This document shows, in pieces, positions 7,682 to 16,222 of a stretch of DNA of 64,000 nucleotides; within the stretch, counting starts at the first letter, position 1, and every line of letters starts with the position of its first letter. The position numbers and the translations under genes were made by a program. The stretch lies in assembly GCA_963778385.1 (NCBI GenBank), contig CAVZUA010000052.1:1-64000 (forward strand). Reading direction: 5' to 3'. This DNA comes from DATARH01 sp963778385. GTDB lineage: Bacteria > Pseudomonadota > Alphaproteobacteria > ATCC43930 > CGMCC-115725. The notes under the pieces are model-generated. The model was not told where the DNA came from, did no database searches, and worked only from the letters and a program-made list of their open reading frames with translations.

Positions 7682-8104
7682 ATGCGTTTCATGATGCTGA
7701 TGATCCCGGCCGGCTACGAACGGGCAGGCCCCGACAAGATGCCGGACCCCAAGGCCGTCGAGGCGATGATGAAATACAACGAGGCCTTGAAGGACGCCGG
7801 GGTGCTGCTGTCGCTCGACGGGTTGCACCCGCCGACCAAAGGGGCACGGGTCAGCTTTGCCGGCGGCAAGCCGGTGGTGCGGCACGGACCCTTTTCCGAA
7901 ACTCGCGAGGCGCTCGGCGGCTACTGGATGATCCGGGTCAACTCGCAAGAAGAGGCGATCGCATGGGCGTCGCGCTGTCCGGTGGCGCAGCCCGACGACA
8001 TCATCGAAATCCGCCAGGTCTTTGAAATGGAGGAATTTCCCGAAGACGTGCAGAAGGCCGCCGGCGATTTCCCCGAGCGGATGAAGGCGTCGGGGAAAAA
8101 CTGA
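7682..8104 (+). CDS. YCII-related (DGPF) domain protein
   Basis: The 140-residue product MRFMMLMIPAGYERAG... has the DGPF/YCII signature: NEALKDAGVLLSLDGLHP, GKPVVRHGPFSETREALGGY and ASRCPVAQPDDIIEIRQVF. This ferredoxin-like-fold family is often paired with ECF sigma factors, but no sigma gene is here. A cacggag ribosome site lies upstream of ATG 7682. Likely in one transcript with the PhnB-like gene. The reaction is unknown. Confidence 0.85.
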   Translation: MRFMMLMIPAGYERAGPDKMPDPKAVEAMMKYNEALKDAGVLLSLDGLHPPTKGARVSFAGGKPVVRHGPFSETREALGGYWMIRVNSQEEAIAWASRCPVAQPDDIIEIRQVFEMEEFPEDVQKAAGDFPERMKASGKN

Positions 8105-8177
8105 GTTCAACTCCGAGCGGGGTCGTCGACGTCGTTCGCGGCCGCCGGCGACCCTGCATTTAAAATCCGAGGATGCC

Positions 8178-8807
8178 ATGAGGCTCTACGAGTTCGCACC
8201 GACGCGTTCGATCCGGGCGCGCTGGACGCTGCAGGAACTTGGGGTTCCTTTCGAGGCTGTTTCCGTCAATCTGGTCACCGGCGAGCATCGGCAGAGCCCG
8301 TTTCTCGCGCTCAACCCCGCCGGCAAGGTGCCAGTATTGGAAGACGGCGACATGGTGCTGACCGAGTCGGTCGCCATCGTGCTTTATCTGGCGGAGAAAT
8401 ATCCCGAAAAGGACTTTGCGCCGGGAACACTTGGCGCCCGCGCGGAGCTCGCCCGCTGGCTGCTTTTTACCGTGACGGAGCTGGAGCAGCCGCTCTGGCG
8501 GATCAGCCGCCACACCGCGCTCTACCCCGAGGACAGGCGGCTGCCCGCCGACATCGCGTTGGCGCGCGAGGACTTCCTGGCGATGGCCAAGGTGCTCGAC
8601 CAGCACATGGTCGACCGGGAATTCGTCGTCGGCGACAGCGTCACCGTTGCGGATTTCGTGCTCGCCTACACGCTCGACTGGGCGCAGCTCGTCGACTTGC
8701 TCGTGGAATTCCCGCGCCTGGAAGGCTATATGCTGCGGATGTACGATCGCCCGGCGGCGCCGATGCGGATCAAGGATGCCTTCGCCAGCATCCGCGGCGC
8801 GGCCTGA
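8178..8807 (+). CDS. Glutathione S-transferase family protein
   Basis: The protein has 209 residues. The N-terminal thioredoxin fold reads MRLYEFAPTRSIRARWTLQE, with Ser11 placed as the catalytic or glutathione-activating residue, then NPAGKVPVLEDGDMVLTESV (cis-Pro and the Glu-Ser glutathione contact). A helical C-terminal domain follows, ending with the FVVGDSVTVADFVLAYTLDW capping motif. The class is not clear. It probably acts in detoxification with the VOC and YCII genes upstream; 73 bp separates them. Confidence 0.85.
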   Translation: MRLYEFAPTRSIRARWTLQELGVPFEAVSVNLVTGEHRQSPFLALNPAGKVPVLEDGDMVLTESVAIVLYLAEKYPEKDFAPGTLGARAELARWLLFTVTELEQPLWRISRHTALYPEDRRLPADIALAREDFLAMAKVLDQHMVDREFVVGDSVTVADFVLAYTLDWAQLVDLLVEFPRLEGYMLRMYDRPAAPMRIKDAFASIRGAA

Positions 8808-8850
8808 AGCGGAGCGTATACCGAGCTGATTAAGTGTTGTCGCTGTTCGG

Positions 8851-9163
8851 TGCGTCCTTCGTGACGCCCGCTTCGCAGGCTCCTCAGAGTTCTGACTTGA
8901 AACTACCTTTGTCATTCCGGGGCGGCCCGCAGGGCCGAACCCGGAACCCATGAACACGGGCTTGTCCAAGTGTCTCCGGCGTCAGGGCATGCTTTCTGAG
9001 GGCCGTGTTCATGGGTTCCGGGTTCATCGCTGGGCGATGCCCCGGAATGACGCGAGAAAATGCTGCTCCGGGAATGCCTCAAGCACATTTCCAGTCAGGC
9101 TCTCAGGATGATAGTTTTCTTCCTGCCCCCGTGAGCGCCGATAGGCGCGTCTCGAAGGACGCA
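8851..9163. repeat. Composite palindromic repeat: family A copy 1 inside family B arms
   Basis: This fills the 377-bp gap between the GST and MmgE/PrpD genes. Family B left arm (8851-8896: tgcgtccttcgtgacgc ... gctcctcag) is followed by family A (8911-9051), which begins gtcattccggggcgg and ends gccccggaatgac, with inner arms cccggaacccatgaacacg / cgtgttcatgggttccggg. Then comes a B right arm (about 9093-9163: gtcaggctctcagg ... cgtctcgaaggacgca). No gene is supported inside it. Confidence 0.75.
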
Positions 9164-9184
9164 CAAGGCCGCTGCAGTCAGCGC

Positions 9185-10585
9185 TTAACCCGGAACCGTC
9201 AGCGCAACCAGCCGCTTCGCCGCATCGTCGATCGCGTCGAGCCGGCGGCAGGCGTCGATCAGCTCGCCATACCGCACCGCGCCGATCGCGACGCCGGTGG
9301 CGAGCGGCTTAAGGCGGCCGACCAGCGTTTCGAAATCGAAGATGAACTCGCGGCCAGTGCCTTCCCTGGTGACGCTCCTGCCGTCTTTTGTGAAGACCGT
9401 GATGCGCGGGCCGAACAAGGTGCGGCGCACCGTCGGGATGATCGTCACCCGGCGCATCAGGTCGAGCACCTCGGGCGAGTCGGTTTCGCTGGGGCCGGGC
9501 CGGTCGCCGCGCAGCATCGGATACCCGCCGGTCACCGCGCCGTAGGCGGTAAAATACGGCGTGCTGCCGACGCTTGGCGCCGTCCCCAGGCCACGGGTCG
9601 TGATCGGGAACAATGGGCTTGGATATTCGGTCTCGAACCAGTTGACCACCGCCTCAATGCGGTCGATTTCGGCGTAGGCCAGGTTGTGCTCGCGGCACAG
9701 CGCGGCGGTCACGTCGACATGTGCGATGTTGTACCCGGCGGTCGAATAGACGCGGTACAGCGTCTCGAGGAAGATCCATTCCTTGCCGAGACCGGCGGTG
9801 ATCTTGGCGAGATCGGCGCGGTTGTCGCCGGTGAAGCTGTAGCGCAACTCGCCGCGATGGCTTCCGGCATAGGCATGATAGAAACCAGCCTCGCCTTCGA
9901 GCGTCGTCTCGCCGCCCGGCGTGCCGTGCCGCGCCAAAGCGACCGCGAGGAGAGCGTTGCGCACCGCGCCGCCTTCGCGCAGGCTGCGCCCGCCGCTGCG
10001 GATGCCTTCGAGATTACCTGACGCGAGGTTGACGCATTGGGCGATCGCGCCGTGGATCTGCTCGGCATTGAGCCCGCCAAGCTTGGCCGCAGCCACCGCG
10101 GCGCCGAAAATTCCGAACACCGGCCCGGCATGAAAGCCGCGTGACATCACCGTCGGGATGAACTCGGCCGCCATGCGCTCCATGACCTCGTAGGCCGCGG
10201 CGACCGCGACGAGCAGCTCCTTGCCCGACGCGCCCGCCGCCTCCGCCGCGACCAGCGCCGCCGGCAGGATCGCGGTGCCGGGATGGGTCAGCATGCGGAA
10301 CGTGTCCCATTTGCCGCCGGCGAAGATCGTCTCGGCATTGACGAAAGCGGCGCCCGCCTTGGTGAGCTTCGCGCCGGAGCACAGCGCCGTCGCTATGCCG
10401 CCGCCGCCCGCTTCCTCTTCCTGCATCAGGGCCAGCGCCTGACGGCTCGCCGGCATGTCGTGCGCCACCACTGCCGAACTCAGCGCCTGCAGCGTCACGC
10501 CCTTGGCGCGGTCGACGACCGCTGCCGGCAAATCCTCGTAGCGCAGCCCGGCGACAAACGCGGCGAATTCGCGGCTGAGCGACAT
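9185..10585 (-). CDS. MmgE/PrpD family protein
   Basis: The 466-residue product is full length for the MmgE/PrpD family (2-methylcitrate dehydratase and cis-aconitate decarboxylase relatives). Family landmarks are ALSSAVVAHDMPASRQALAL, AAAYEVMERMAAEFIPTVMS, RGFHAGPVFGIFGAAVAAAK (conserved GFH), and the C-terminal lid VTIIPTVRRTLFGPRITVFT. The substrate cannot be assigned: the rest of the methylcitrate cycle is absent, and many homologues in this class sit in catabolic loci. It lies 15 bp downstream of the lipoprotein gene on the same strand. Confidence 0.88.
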   Translation of the reverse strand: MSLSREFAAFVAGLRYEDLPAAVVDRAKGVTLQALSSAVVAHDMPASRQALALMQEEEAGGGGIATALCSGAKLTKAGAAFVNAETIFAGGKWDTFRMLTHPGTAILPAALVAAEAAGASGKELLVAVAAAYEVMERMAAEFIPTVMSRGFHAGPVFGIFGAAVAAAKLGGLNAEQIHGAIAQCVNLASGNLEGIRSGGRSLREGGAVRNALLAVALARHGTPGGETTLEGEAGFYHAYAGSHRGELRYSFTGDNRADLAKITAGLGKEWIFLETLYRVYSTAGYNIAHVDVTAALCREHNLAYAEIDRIEAVVNWFETEYPSPLFPITTRGLGTAPSVGSTPYFTAYGAVTGGYPMLRGDRPGPSETDSPEVLDLMRRVTIIPTVRRTLFGPRITVFTKDGRSVTREGTGREFIFDFETLVGRLKPLATGVAIGAVRYGELIDACRRLDAIDDAAKRLVALTVPG

Positions 10586-10600
10586 TGGCGGCCTCCAAAC

Positions 10601-11371
10601 CTATTGGCGCGAGCCCTCGGACGAAGGCGCGGGCGCCGCGCTGTCGGAAGGCTTCGGCTGAGCCGGAGCGGGCTCGCCGGACGGCGGCTGATTCAGCGGG
10701 CTATCGGCCGCGGCCGGCTTGGCGGCGTCGGGGTTACTCTCAGCAGGCCTTGATACCGCCGGCGCGGTGTTGGCCCAGGGAGGCGCTGGTTGTGCGCTCT
10801 TCTCCGGCGCGGTAGCCGCCTTGTCTTCCGCGGGCCTGTTCGAGGGGCCCTGTTCCATCGGCGTCGCCGGCGACGGGGCGTATTGCAGCGGCGGAGACAG
10901 AGACGGCTGCGCCGGGGTCGTCGCGGGGGCGGCGGCCGGACTCGTCGGCAACCGGTGATGCGGCAGGTGGTGCGCCGGTGGATGTTCGGCCATGGCGGCT
11001 TTCACCTGCGCCGTCGAGAAGACCCTGTAGACACTAGCTTCCGGTTTGGCGGCGCAATCGGCGACCGCCGCCTGCACGATGGCGTCGACCTGCTTGGTGT
11101 CGAGGATGTGCGAGTGAACCATCGCCGAGCGATAGCCGAGCATGAAGGTCGAGGCGTAGGCCTTGTCGTCGTCGGATGCGGAGTTGAGCATCGCGCATTT
11201 CATCAGCCGCACATCCGTTGGCGGCATCGCCTTGAAGTCGGGTTCGTCGGGCAAGCCCGTCCCGCTCTTTTCCGCCTGTTGCGCGGGCGGGGAGGGCGCC
11301 ATCCCCTGAGGCGGCGGTACGCATCCTGCCAGCATTGCCACCAACCCTAACCCGGCGAGGATCGCCTTCAT
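10601..11371 (-). CDS. Lipoprotein with HdeA-like segment and Pro/Ala-rich tail
   Basis: The protein has 256 residues with a lipoprotein signal: MKAILAGLGLVAMLAGC, lipobox LAGC with Cys17. Residues ~52-115 (VRLMKCAMLNSASDDDKAYA ... VDAIVQAAVADCAAKP) have a single Cys pair and helices resembling the HdeA/HdeB acid-chaperone family, though the match is loose. From about 130 on, the sequence is a low-complexity Pro/Ala/Ser linker, suited to spanning the periplasm. The tail GC is high. Function is unknown; a periplasmic stress or binding protein is the best guess. Confidence 0.6.
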   Translation of the reverse strand: MKAILAGLGLVAMLAGCVPPPQGMAPSPPAQQAEKSGTGLPDEPDFKAMPPTDVRLMKCAMLNSASDDDKAYASTFMLGYRSAMVHSHILDTKQVDAIVQAAVADCAAKPEASVYRVFSTAQVKAAMAEHPPAHHLPHHRLPTSPAAAPATTPAQPSLSPPLQYAPSPATPMEQGPSNRPAEDKAATAPEKSAQPAPPWANTAPAVSRPAESNPDAAKPAAADSPLNQPPSGEPAPAQPKPSDSAAPAPSSEGSRQ

Positions 11372-11525
11372 GCCTTGTCACCCAAGCTGTTGCTGTCGCG
11401 GCATCATAAGGGCGGCGCCGCCGGTTCCCGTCAAGCGCGAGAGACGGGCGCCGGCCCGGAGAGGATGGCGGAGCGGGAGCGGGCGCTCTACACTCCCGGC
11501 AATCCCAGCTGAGCAGAGGTCAGCG

Positions 11526-12317
11526 ATGATCGTCGAACAGATTTGGACCGGAAATTCCGGCCGCAACTTCAACTACCTGATCGCTTGCGGCGAAACCGGA
11601 GAAGCGCTGGCGGTTGACCCGCTTGACTACCAGAAATGCCTCGCCGCCGCGAAGGCCAAGGGCTGGATCATCACCCAGATCCTCAACACCCACGAGCACC
11701 GCGACCACACCGGCGGCAATGACGAGATGGTCAAGGCCACCGGCGCCAAGGTGCTGGCGCACAAGAACGCCAAGCCGCGAATCCCCGAGATGGATGTCGG
11801 TCTCGACGCCGGCAACGTGATCAAAGTCGGCCGCACCGTCGAACTGCAATGCCTCGACACGCCCGGTCACACGATGTCGCATATCTGCATCCTGGCGCAT
11901 GGCGCCATGCCGGCGCTGTTCTGCGGCGACACGCTGTTCAACGCCGGCGCCGGAAATTGCCACAATGGCGGCCACCCGAACGAGCTGTACGGCACCTTCG
12001 CGACCCAGCTATCGAAGCTGCCCGCCTCGACGCTGGTCTATCCCGGCCACGACTACATCGTGAACAATCTGCGCTTCACGCTCGACCGCGAGCCGGACAA
12101 CGCCAAAGCTGCCTCCATGTTGCCGTCGATGGAAAAGCAGGACACCAACCAGCCGCTGGTGACGACACTCGGCCTGGAGATGGAGATCAATACCTTCTTC
12201 CGGCTGACCAGCCCGTCGGTCATCAAGCGCCTGCGTGAAGCTTTCCCAGACCTGCCGGACCACCCCGACCAGAAGACGGTGTTCCTCAAGCTGCGCGAAC
12301 TGCGGAACAAGTGGTAG
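11526..12317 (+). CDS. gloB: Hydroxyacylglutathione hydrolase (glyoxalase II)
   Basis: The 263-residue metallo-beta-lactamase-fold enzyme hydrolyses S-D-lactoylglutathione to lactate and glutathione. The metal-binding motif is NTHEHRDHTGGN (HxHxDH; here HEHRDH), with TPGHTMSH and the bridging Asp in LFCGDTLFNAG, and YPGHDY as the last His. A C-terminal helical glutathione-binding domain ends RLREAFPDLPDHPDQKTVFL. ATG 11526 follows cagaggt. A perfect 9-bp hairpin overlaps the stop codon. It pairs functionally with the VOC (glyoxalase I-like) genes upstream, but this is not an operon. Confidence 0.92.
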   Translation: MIVEQIWTGNSGRNFNYLIACGETGEALAVDPLDYQKCLAAAKAKGWIITQILNTHEHRDHTGGNDEMVKATGAKVLAHKNAKPRIPEMDVGLDAGNVIKVGRTVELQCLDTPGHTMSHICILAHGAMPALFCGDTLFNAGAGNCHNGGHPNELYGTFATQLSKLPASTLVYPGHDYIVNNLRFTLDREPDNAKAASMLPSMEKQDTNQPLVTTLGLEMEINTFFRLTSPSVIKRLREAFPDLPDHPDQKTVFLKLRELRNKW

Positions 12318-12334
12318 CGGCCAAAGCCGCTACC
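12313..12334 (+). terminator. Hairpin at the gloB stop codon
   Basis: Arms ggtagcggc (12313-12321) and gccgctacc (12326-12334) with loop caaa form a perfect 9-bp stem that includes the TAG stop. Only two T follow, so terminator strength is uncertain. Confidence 0.5.
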
Positions 12335-12383
12335 TTCCCGGCGCAGCCCGGGATCTATCGATCCGCCGCACGAGAAGTCTGAA

Positions 12384-12411
12384 GGGTGGACCCCGGCTTC
12401 CGCCGGGGAGC
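12384..12411. repeat. Half copy of repeat family C
   Basis: gggtggaccccggcttccgc followed by cggggagc matches one arm of the family C hairpins at 24885-24962 and 56110-56187. It lies in the 229-bp gap between gloB and the membrane-protein gene. Confidence 0.6.
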
Positions 12412-12546
12412 GGTGCGCGATGCGGAGTCGCCGGGACGTAGACGGCCCTAACGCGGCATATCGCCGCGCGACGGTGAGCTTTCTTTGCGATCGGCGTTGC
12501 CAATCCTAGCTGTCGTGCCACCGGCAGAGGCAAAGGCGGCGCGCTC

Positions 12547-13323
12547 ATGAGCGATCAATCGGTACGGAAGACGCTGAGCAAGGTCCCGGAAGTCACGCTC
12601 ACCTTCTGGATCATCAAGATCGCCGCGACGACTTTGGGCGAGACCGGCGGCGACACGGTGACGATGACCCTCGACTGGGGCTATCTCGCCGGCACGGCGC
12701 TGTTTCTCGGCGCGCTGATCGTGCTCGTCGTCGCGCAAATCCGCGCCAAGGCGTTCAACCCGTTTTTGTATTGGGCAACGATCGTCGCCTCGACGACATT
12801 CGGCACGACCATGGCCGATTTCGCCGACCGTTCGCTCGGGATCGGCTACACCGGAGGATCGGCGCTGCTGCTCGGCAGCCTGATCGTGGTGTTGACCGTG
12901 TGGTACGCGTCCGAGGGCACGATCTCAGTCAACACGGTCAGCACGCCCAAGGTCGAGGCGTTTTACTGGGCGGCCATCACCTTTTCGCAAACCCTCGGCA
13001 CCGCGCTCGGCGACTGGATGGCCGATACCGGCGGTCTCGGCTACGGCTATGGCGCGCTGGTGTTCGCCGCCGGCCTCGCGGTGATCCTGGCGCTCTATCT
13101 GTGGACGGGGGTGTCGCGGGTGCTGCTGTTCTGGGCGGCGTTCATCCTGACCCGGCCGCTCGGCGCGACGGTCGGCGATTTCCTCGACAAACCTGTGCCT
13201 GACGGCGGTCTCGCGCTGAGCCGGCCGCTCGCCTCGGCGGTCATCGCAACGTTGATCCTGATCGGCCTGCTGGTGTTGCCGCAGCGCGCCGGCCGCCACC
13301 CGGCGGCGGCGTCCAGCGCGTAG
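12547..13323 (+). CDS. COG4705-type integral membrane protein with internal repeats
   Basis: The 258-residue protein has about eight hydrophobic helices. Four internal repeats can be seen, each with an F/Y-W-a-x-I/T-xx-T-LG-x-T-x-x-D signature: FWIIKIAATTLGETGGDTV, YWATIVASTTFGTTMADFA, YWAAITFSQTLGTALGDWM and FWAAFILTRPLGATVGDFL. This fits the COG4705 'membrane-anchored' family, which has no known function. The repeats suggest a channel or carrier built by duplication. The stop at 13323 is 28 bp from the convergent peptide gene. Confidence 0.8.
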   Translation: MSDQSVRKTLSKVPEVTLTFWIIKIAATTLGETGGDTVTMTLDWGYLAGTALFLGALIVLVVAQIRAKAFNPFLYWATIVASTTFGTTMADFADRSLGIGYTGGSALLLGSLIVVLTVWYASEGTISVNTVSTPKVEAFYWAAITFSQTLGTALGDWMADTGGLGYGYGALVFAAGLAVILALYLWTGVSRVLLFWAAFILTRPLGATVGDFLDKPVPDGGLALSRPLASAVIATLILIGLLVLPQRAGRHPAAASSA

Positions 13324-13351
13324 CGGCAATCACGGACGACCGCAATTCGGC

Positions 13352-13573
13352 TCAGTACCGGTCGTAATGGTGTTCGCGCCCCTCGTGCCACATGTGGCGG
13401 CGCCACATCCATTCGCGCCAGCGATGTTCGCGCCAAGCGCGCTCGCGCCAGCCGTCATGGTTATAACCATAATAGCCCCCACCCCATTGGGCGTGGGCGG
13501 GCGTCGGGGGGGCCGCGGCGAGACCGGTACCGATAACGGCCGCAACGGCGAGGGAAAGGATCAGGCGGCGCAT
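13352..13573 (-). CDS. Small secreted Trp/Arg/His-rich protein
   Basis: The 73-residue product has a signal peptide (MRRLILSLAVAAVIGTGLAA, cleavage likely at AHA-QW). The mature ~45 residues are remarkable: GWRERAWREH-RWREWMWRRH-MWHEGREHH, rich in Trp, Arg, His and Glu with a 5-6-residue periodicity. Similar short secreted peptides occur next to many alphaproteobacterial genes and are uncharacterised; metal or membrane binding is possible. ATG 13573 is preceded by a gggag-like site. Confidence 0.65.
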   Translation of the reverse strand: MRRLILSLAVAAVIGTGLAAAPPTPAHAQWGGGYYGYNHDGWRERAWREHRWREWMWRRHMWHEGREHHYDRY

Positions 13574-13728
13574 GGCTTCACTCCCAGTTGGAGGTTGCGA
13601 TGCGCCTAAAACGAAACGCCTACGGTGCGTATTCCGGATATTGAGGCGGGCGTGCAGACATGGCTCGCCCACGCTGGCGGTGGGGATGCCATGTGCCAAG
13701 CGTCCCCGTTCGAGCGGGCCGCCGACGC

Positions 13729-14190
13729 CTATCGGAAGTGATCCGCTCGACGCCGCTTCTTTCTGCCGGGGCGTTCCCACACGATCCCGGGAAAGCCGTT
13801 GAGCGGCGCCAGCGGTTCGCCCAGGTACGTCCAGTCCTGCAGCTCTTCGATCGCGACGTCGTAACGCGGCTCCCGGCCGGTGGGGTCGATGAAGAGTGCG
13901 CGCGGTATGTTGACCATGTGCGCGGAGCGGGCTCGCTCGTAAATGAGCGGTGTGCCGCACCGAGAGCAAAAGCTCCTGACCGTGCCGGTGGCGTCGTCCT
14001 GAAAGCGGGTGATATCTGCCTCGCCCTTGGTCACCCGAAAGCGGCGGCGCCAGCTGCCGACATAGGTGGCATAGGCGGAGCCGTGCGCGTGCCGGGTTGC
14101 GGCGGAATGGTCGTGCCAGGCCCAGCGGGCGGGAACATCGATCTCGAGCTCGACCGCACCGCAAAGGCACCGCGCCACCGAGCGCTCCAT
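13729..14190 (-). CDS. GFA/CENP-V domain protein lacking one Cys set
   Basis: The 153-residue protein has the GFA fold: CLCGAVELEID (Cys8, Cys10), SYxxGSWRRRFRVTKGE-like strands, FCSRCGTPL (Cys75, Cys78) and a C-terminal DWTYLGEPL. GFA proteins include glutathione-dependent formaldehyde-activating relatives. The usual C-x-C-xx-C motif after strand 2 is replaced by WHDHSAATRHAHGS, with His in place of Cys. The second metal site is therefore altered or lost. It lies 27 bp from the dioxygenase gene on the same strand. Confidence 0.8.
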   Translation of the reverse strand: MERSVARCLCGAVELEIDVPARWAWHDHSAATRHAHGSAYATYVGSWRRRFRVTKGEADITRFQDDATGTVRSFCSRCGTPLIYERARSAHMVNIPRALFIDPTGREPRYDVAIEELQDWTYLGEPLAPLNGFPGIVWERPGRKKRRRADHFR

Positions 14191-14217
14191 CTCCGACCTC
14201 CGTTTGGAGATGAAGGG

Positions 14218-15432
14218 CTATCCCAACGGCCCCTGGAACACCTGGTCCTGGTAGGTGTCGGCGAGCGGCTCCAGTGCCTCGGGCCAGGGCATCGTGACCT
14301 GGCGGCGCTCGGAGGCCGACCGCACCCGGCCGTCCCAGCCGATCTGCTCCATGTAGTAATAGAGCTGGATGCAGTGGCCGTCGGGGTCGAGCGCGAAGGC
14401 GGAATAGTCGATGCCGGGGTAAAGCTCGGGCGGGATCGCGTCGATGATCTCGACGCCGCGCGATTTGAGGAACGCCACCGCCTCGCGCAGCTGGACGTAG
14501 CTCCCCAGCTCGACGCCGAACGACATGCAAGAGCTGCGCTCCGACAGCCCCAGCGTCTTGCGCAGCTCCTTGGGAAACAGCCCCAGCGTATGGTGCTCGG
14601 CGCCGCAGCGTAGGAACACGCAGCGCGCGCCGCGATAGGTCGCCTCCTCGCTGCGCAGAAAGCCCAGTCGCTCGACATAGAACCGCTCCGCCGTGCCGAC
14701 ATCGTCGACGAACAGGCTGACCGGGCCGATCTTGGTGATCTTGAACGGCCGCGCCAGCAGCACGCCCTCGACATCGTAGGTCTCGGCCAGGTTGCCGTTC
14801 GGCTTGTGGCCCGCGAGCACGTCGATGCCCTTGGCCGCGGCCTCTTTCAGTTCGGTGGCTTCCGACATTTGCGGCAACGGTGGCTTCTCCTGAAAGCCGC
14901 GGTAATAAAGCGATTTCGGCTTCGACAGCTGGTTCCAGCCGATCTGCTCGATGCCGTAATAGAGCTCGTTGGTGTGACCGTCCGGGTCATAGACATAGGT
15001 GTGCCAGTTGCTCCCCGGCATGTCGCGGCCGACACGCTGGATGCGCACCTGGTGCTCCTCGAAATAGCCGTGCGCGTCGCCGATCTCCTTGAGGCTGCCG
15101 CATTGCCAGGTAATCTGGTTGATGGTGACGCCGGGCTGGAACTTGCGGTCGGCGCGCTGGTCCATGACCTGTTTCGAGAACAGCACCATCGCGTGATGGT
15201 CGGTGCCGTAGCGCATGAAATAGCCCTGCGGCCCGGCGAAATCCTTGGGGAACCACGGCGCCCGCGAGAAATCCGCGAGATCGGAGACCTTGAAGCCGAG
15301 CAGGTCGCCGTAGAACTCGCGCCCCTCCTCGATCTTCTCCAGGTTGAACCCGAAATGCCCGAGCCGCCGGATCTTGAACGGCCGCTCCAGCATCACCCCG
15401 CCGACATTGTAGCGCTTGCCGTTGGTGGACAT
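14218..15432 (-). CDS. Two-domain VOC protein, extradiol dioxygenase-like
   Basis: The 404-residue protein has two VOC domains (about 20-165 and 230-365). In the first, the 2-His-1-Glu metal triad seems complete: His26 (RRLGHFGFN), His79 or 80 (YGTDHHAMVL) and Glu156 (HTNELYYG). In the second, the equivalent of His26 is Pro237 and the equivalent of Glu156 is Gln356 (HCIQLYYY). Classical type I extradiol dioxygenases keep the metal in the C-terminal domain, so this is the reverse. It likely cleaves a catechol-type ring; the substrate is unknown. ATG 15432 follows caggaga. A PIN toxin gene lies 14 bp upstream. Confidence 0.82.
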   Translation of the reverse strand: MSTNGKRYNVGGVMLERPFKIRRLGHFGFNLEKIEEGREFYGDLLGFKVSDLADFSRAPWFPKDFAGPQGYFMRYGTDHHAMVLFSKQVMDQRADRKFQPGVTINQITWQCGSLKEIGDAHGYFEEHQVRIQRVGRDMPGSNWHTYVYDPDGHTNELYYGIEQIGWNQLSKPKSLYYRGFQEKPPLPQMSEATELKEAAAKGIDVLAGHKPNGNLAETYDVEGVLLARPFKITKIGPVSLFVDDVGTAERFYVERLGFLRSEEATYRGARCVFLRCGAEHHTLGLFPKELRKTLGLSERSSCMSFGVELGSYVQLREAVAFLKSRGVEIIDAIPPELYPGIDYSAFALDPDGHCIQLYYYMEQIGWDGRVRSASERRQVTMPWPEALEPLADTYQDQVFQGPLG

Positions 15433-15446
15433 CGGTTCTCTCCTGC

Positions 15447-15908
15447 TCAGTTCTCTTCGTCGCTGGCTAGCAGAGCCGCCAGCAGTGGGTGCGGCGCGGA
15501 GGCGAACGGGTTGACGACAGTGACGCCCCGCCAAGTGAAGCCGTCTTGCATGTCTTCTGATAGCAACAGGCGGCATTCGTTTTCGGCGGCCACCGATATA
15601 ATGACGCAGTCCCAAATCTTCAGACGGTGGTCCGTTGCCAAGTCAACAGCCGCAAGAAAAGCAGTTTCAGTCGTGGCGCCCACCGTGAATATATCGCGCC
15701 AGATCGTGATTGCGCCTCGTGCATCATCCCGTGACCAGTTACCTTTCCGCAGCAGCACGTTGTAAAGTTCGCCCAACGCTTGCGCCGGGATAACCGTGTC
15801 CTTCTCGACTAGCTGTGTGATTAAGGCACACGCCATCATTTGCCGGCGAGGGTCGTCAATACCCTCGGCATACGCCAAGACGTTGGTGTCCAGCCCAACC
15901 CTCAGCAA
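15447..15908 (-). CDS. PIN domain toxin (VapC-like)
   Basis: A PIN-fold ribonuclease starts at VGLDTNVLAYAEG (Asp of the first motif). GELYNVLLRKG gives the conserved Glu, and LKIWDCVIISVAAE plus LLLSEDMQDG give the C-terminal Asp residues. No ATG exists. TTG 15908 overlaps the antitoxin stop region and TTG 15932 lies inside the antitoxin gene; I prefer 15908 because it opens just before the conserved strand. It forms a toxin-antitoxin pair with the upstream gene. The toxin's catalytic set looks complete. Confidence 0.85.
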   Translation of the reverse strand: MLRVGLDTNVLAYAEGIDDPRRQMMACALITQLVEKDTVIPAQALGELYNVLLRKGNWSRDDARGAITIWRDIFTVGATTETAFLAAVDLATDHRLKIWDCVIISVAAENECRLLLSEDMQDGFTWRGVTVVNPFASAPHPLLAALLASDEEN

Positions 15909-16153
15909 TCGTATAACTCGTCCCGGGTCCAAGAACCCGCATTGAGGGCCGGCTGTTTTGCCAAGCGTTCTAACAATGCTCGCTTCGCGGCCTTTCTGAA
16001 GCGCTGCATGCTCTCATCATTCTCGTCGGTCGGTACGAGCTTGGCCACCGGTCGACCATGTGAAGTCACGACGTAGCTTCGTCCCTCTCGCACGCCGCGA
16101 AGCAGGCGTGAGAATGAGCGATTGGCTTCAGCCGCTGTGATTGTCTCGTCCAT
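15902..16153 (-). CDS. Phd/YefM-type antitoxin
   Basis: The 83-residue protein begins MDETITAAEANRSFSRLLRG and continues SYVVTSHGRPVAKLVPTDEN. This is the Phd/YefM DNA-binding fold with the TxxEAxxxFSxLL and ITxxGRPVAxLVP motifs. The C-terminal ~30 residues (ERLAKQPALNAGSWTRDELY) would wrap the toxin. Its stop overlaps the toxin's start region, giving coupled translation. Antitoxins of this kind autorepress the operon. An A/T-rich promoter-like stretch lies at 16160-16200. Confidence 0.85.
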   Translation of the reverse strand: MDETITAAEANRSFSRLLRGVREGRSYVVTSHGRPVAKLVPTDENDESMQRFRKAAKRALLERLAKQPALNAGSWTRDELYDC

Positions 16154-16222
16154 CCGATGTCCGGCAAGTAAGTAGTAATTTTCACTACTATAATCGACAC
16201 AGCTACCAATTCAAGCGCTCAG

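Noticed and set aside
8160..8969. Frames starting MFMGSGF/FMGSGF near the repeats
   Set aside because: The recurring start is encoded by the family A repeat itself (cccatgaacac region) in different places, so these are repeat artefacts, not genes. Similar cases occur at 9005-10021, 20561-22216 and 30282-30653.
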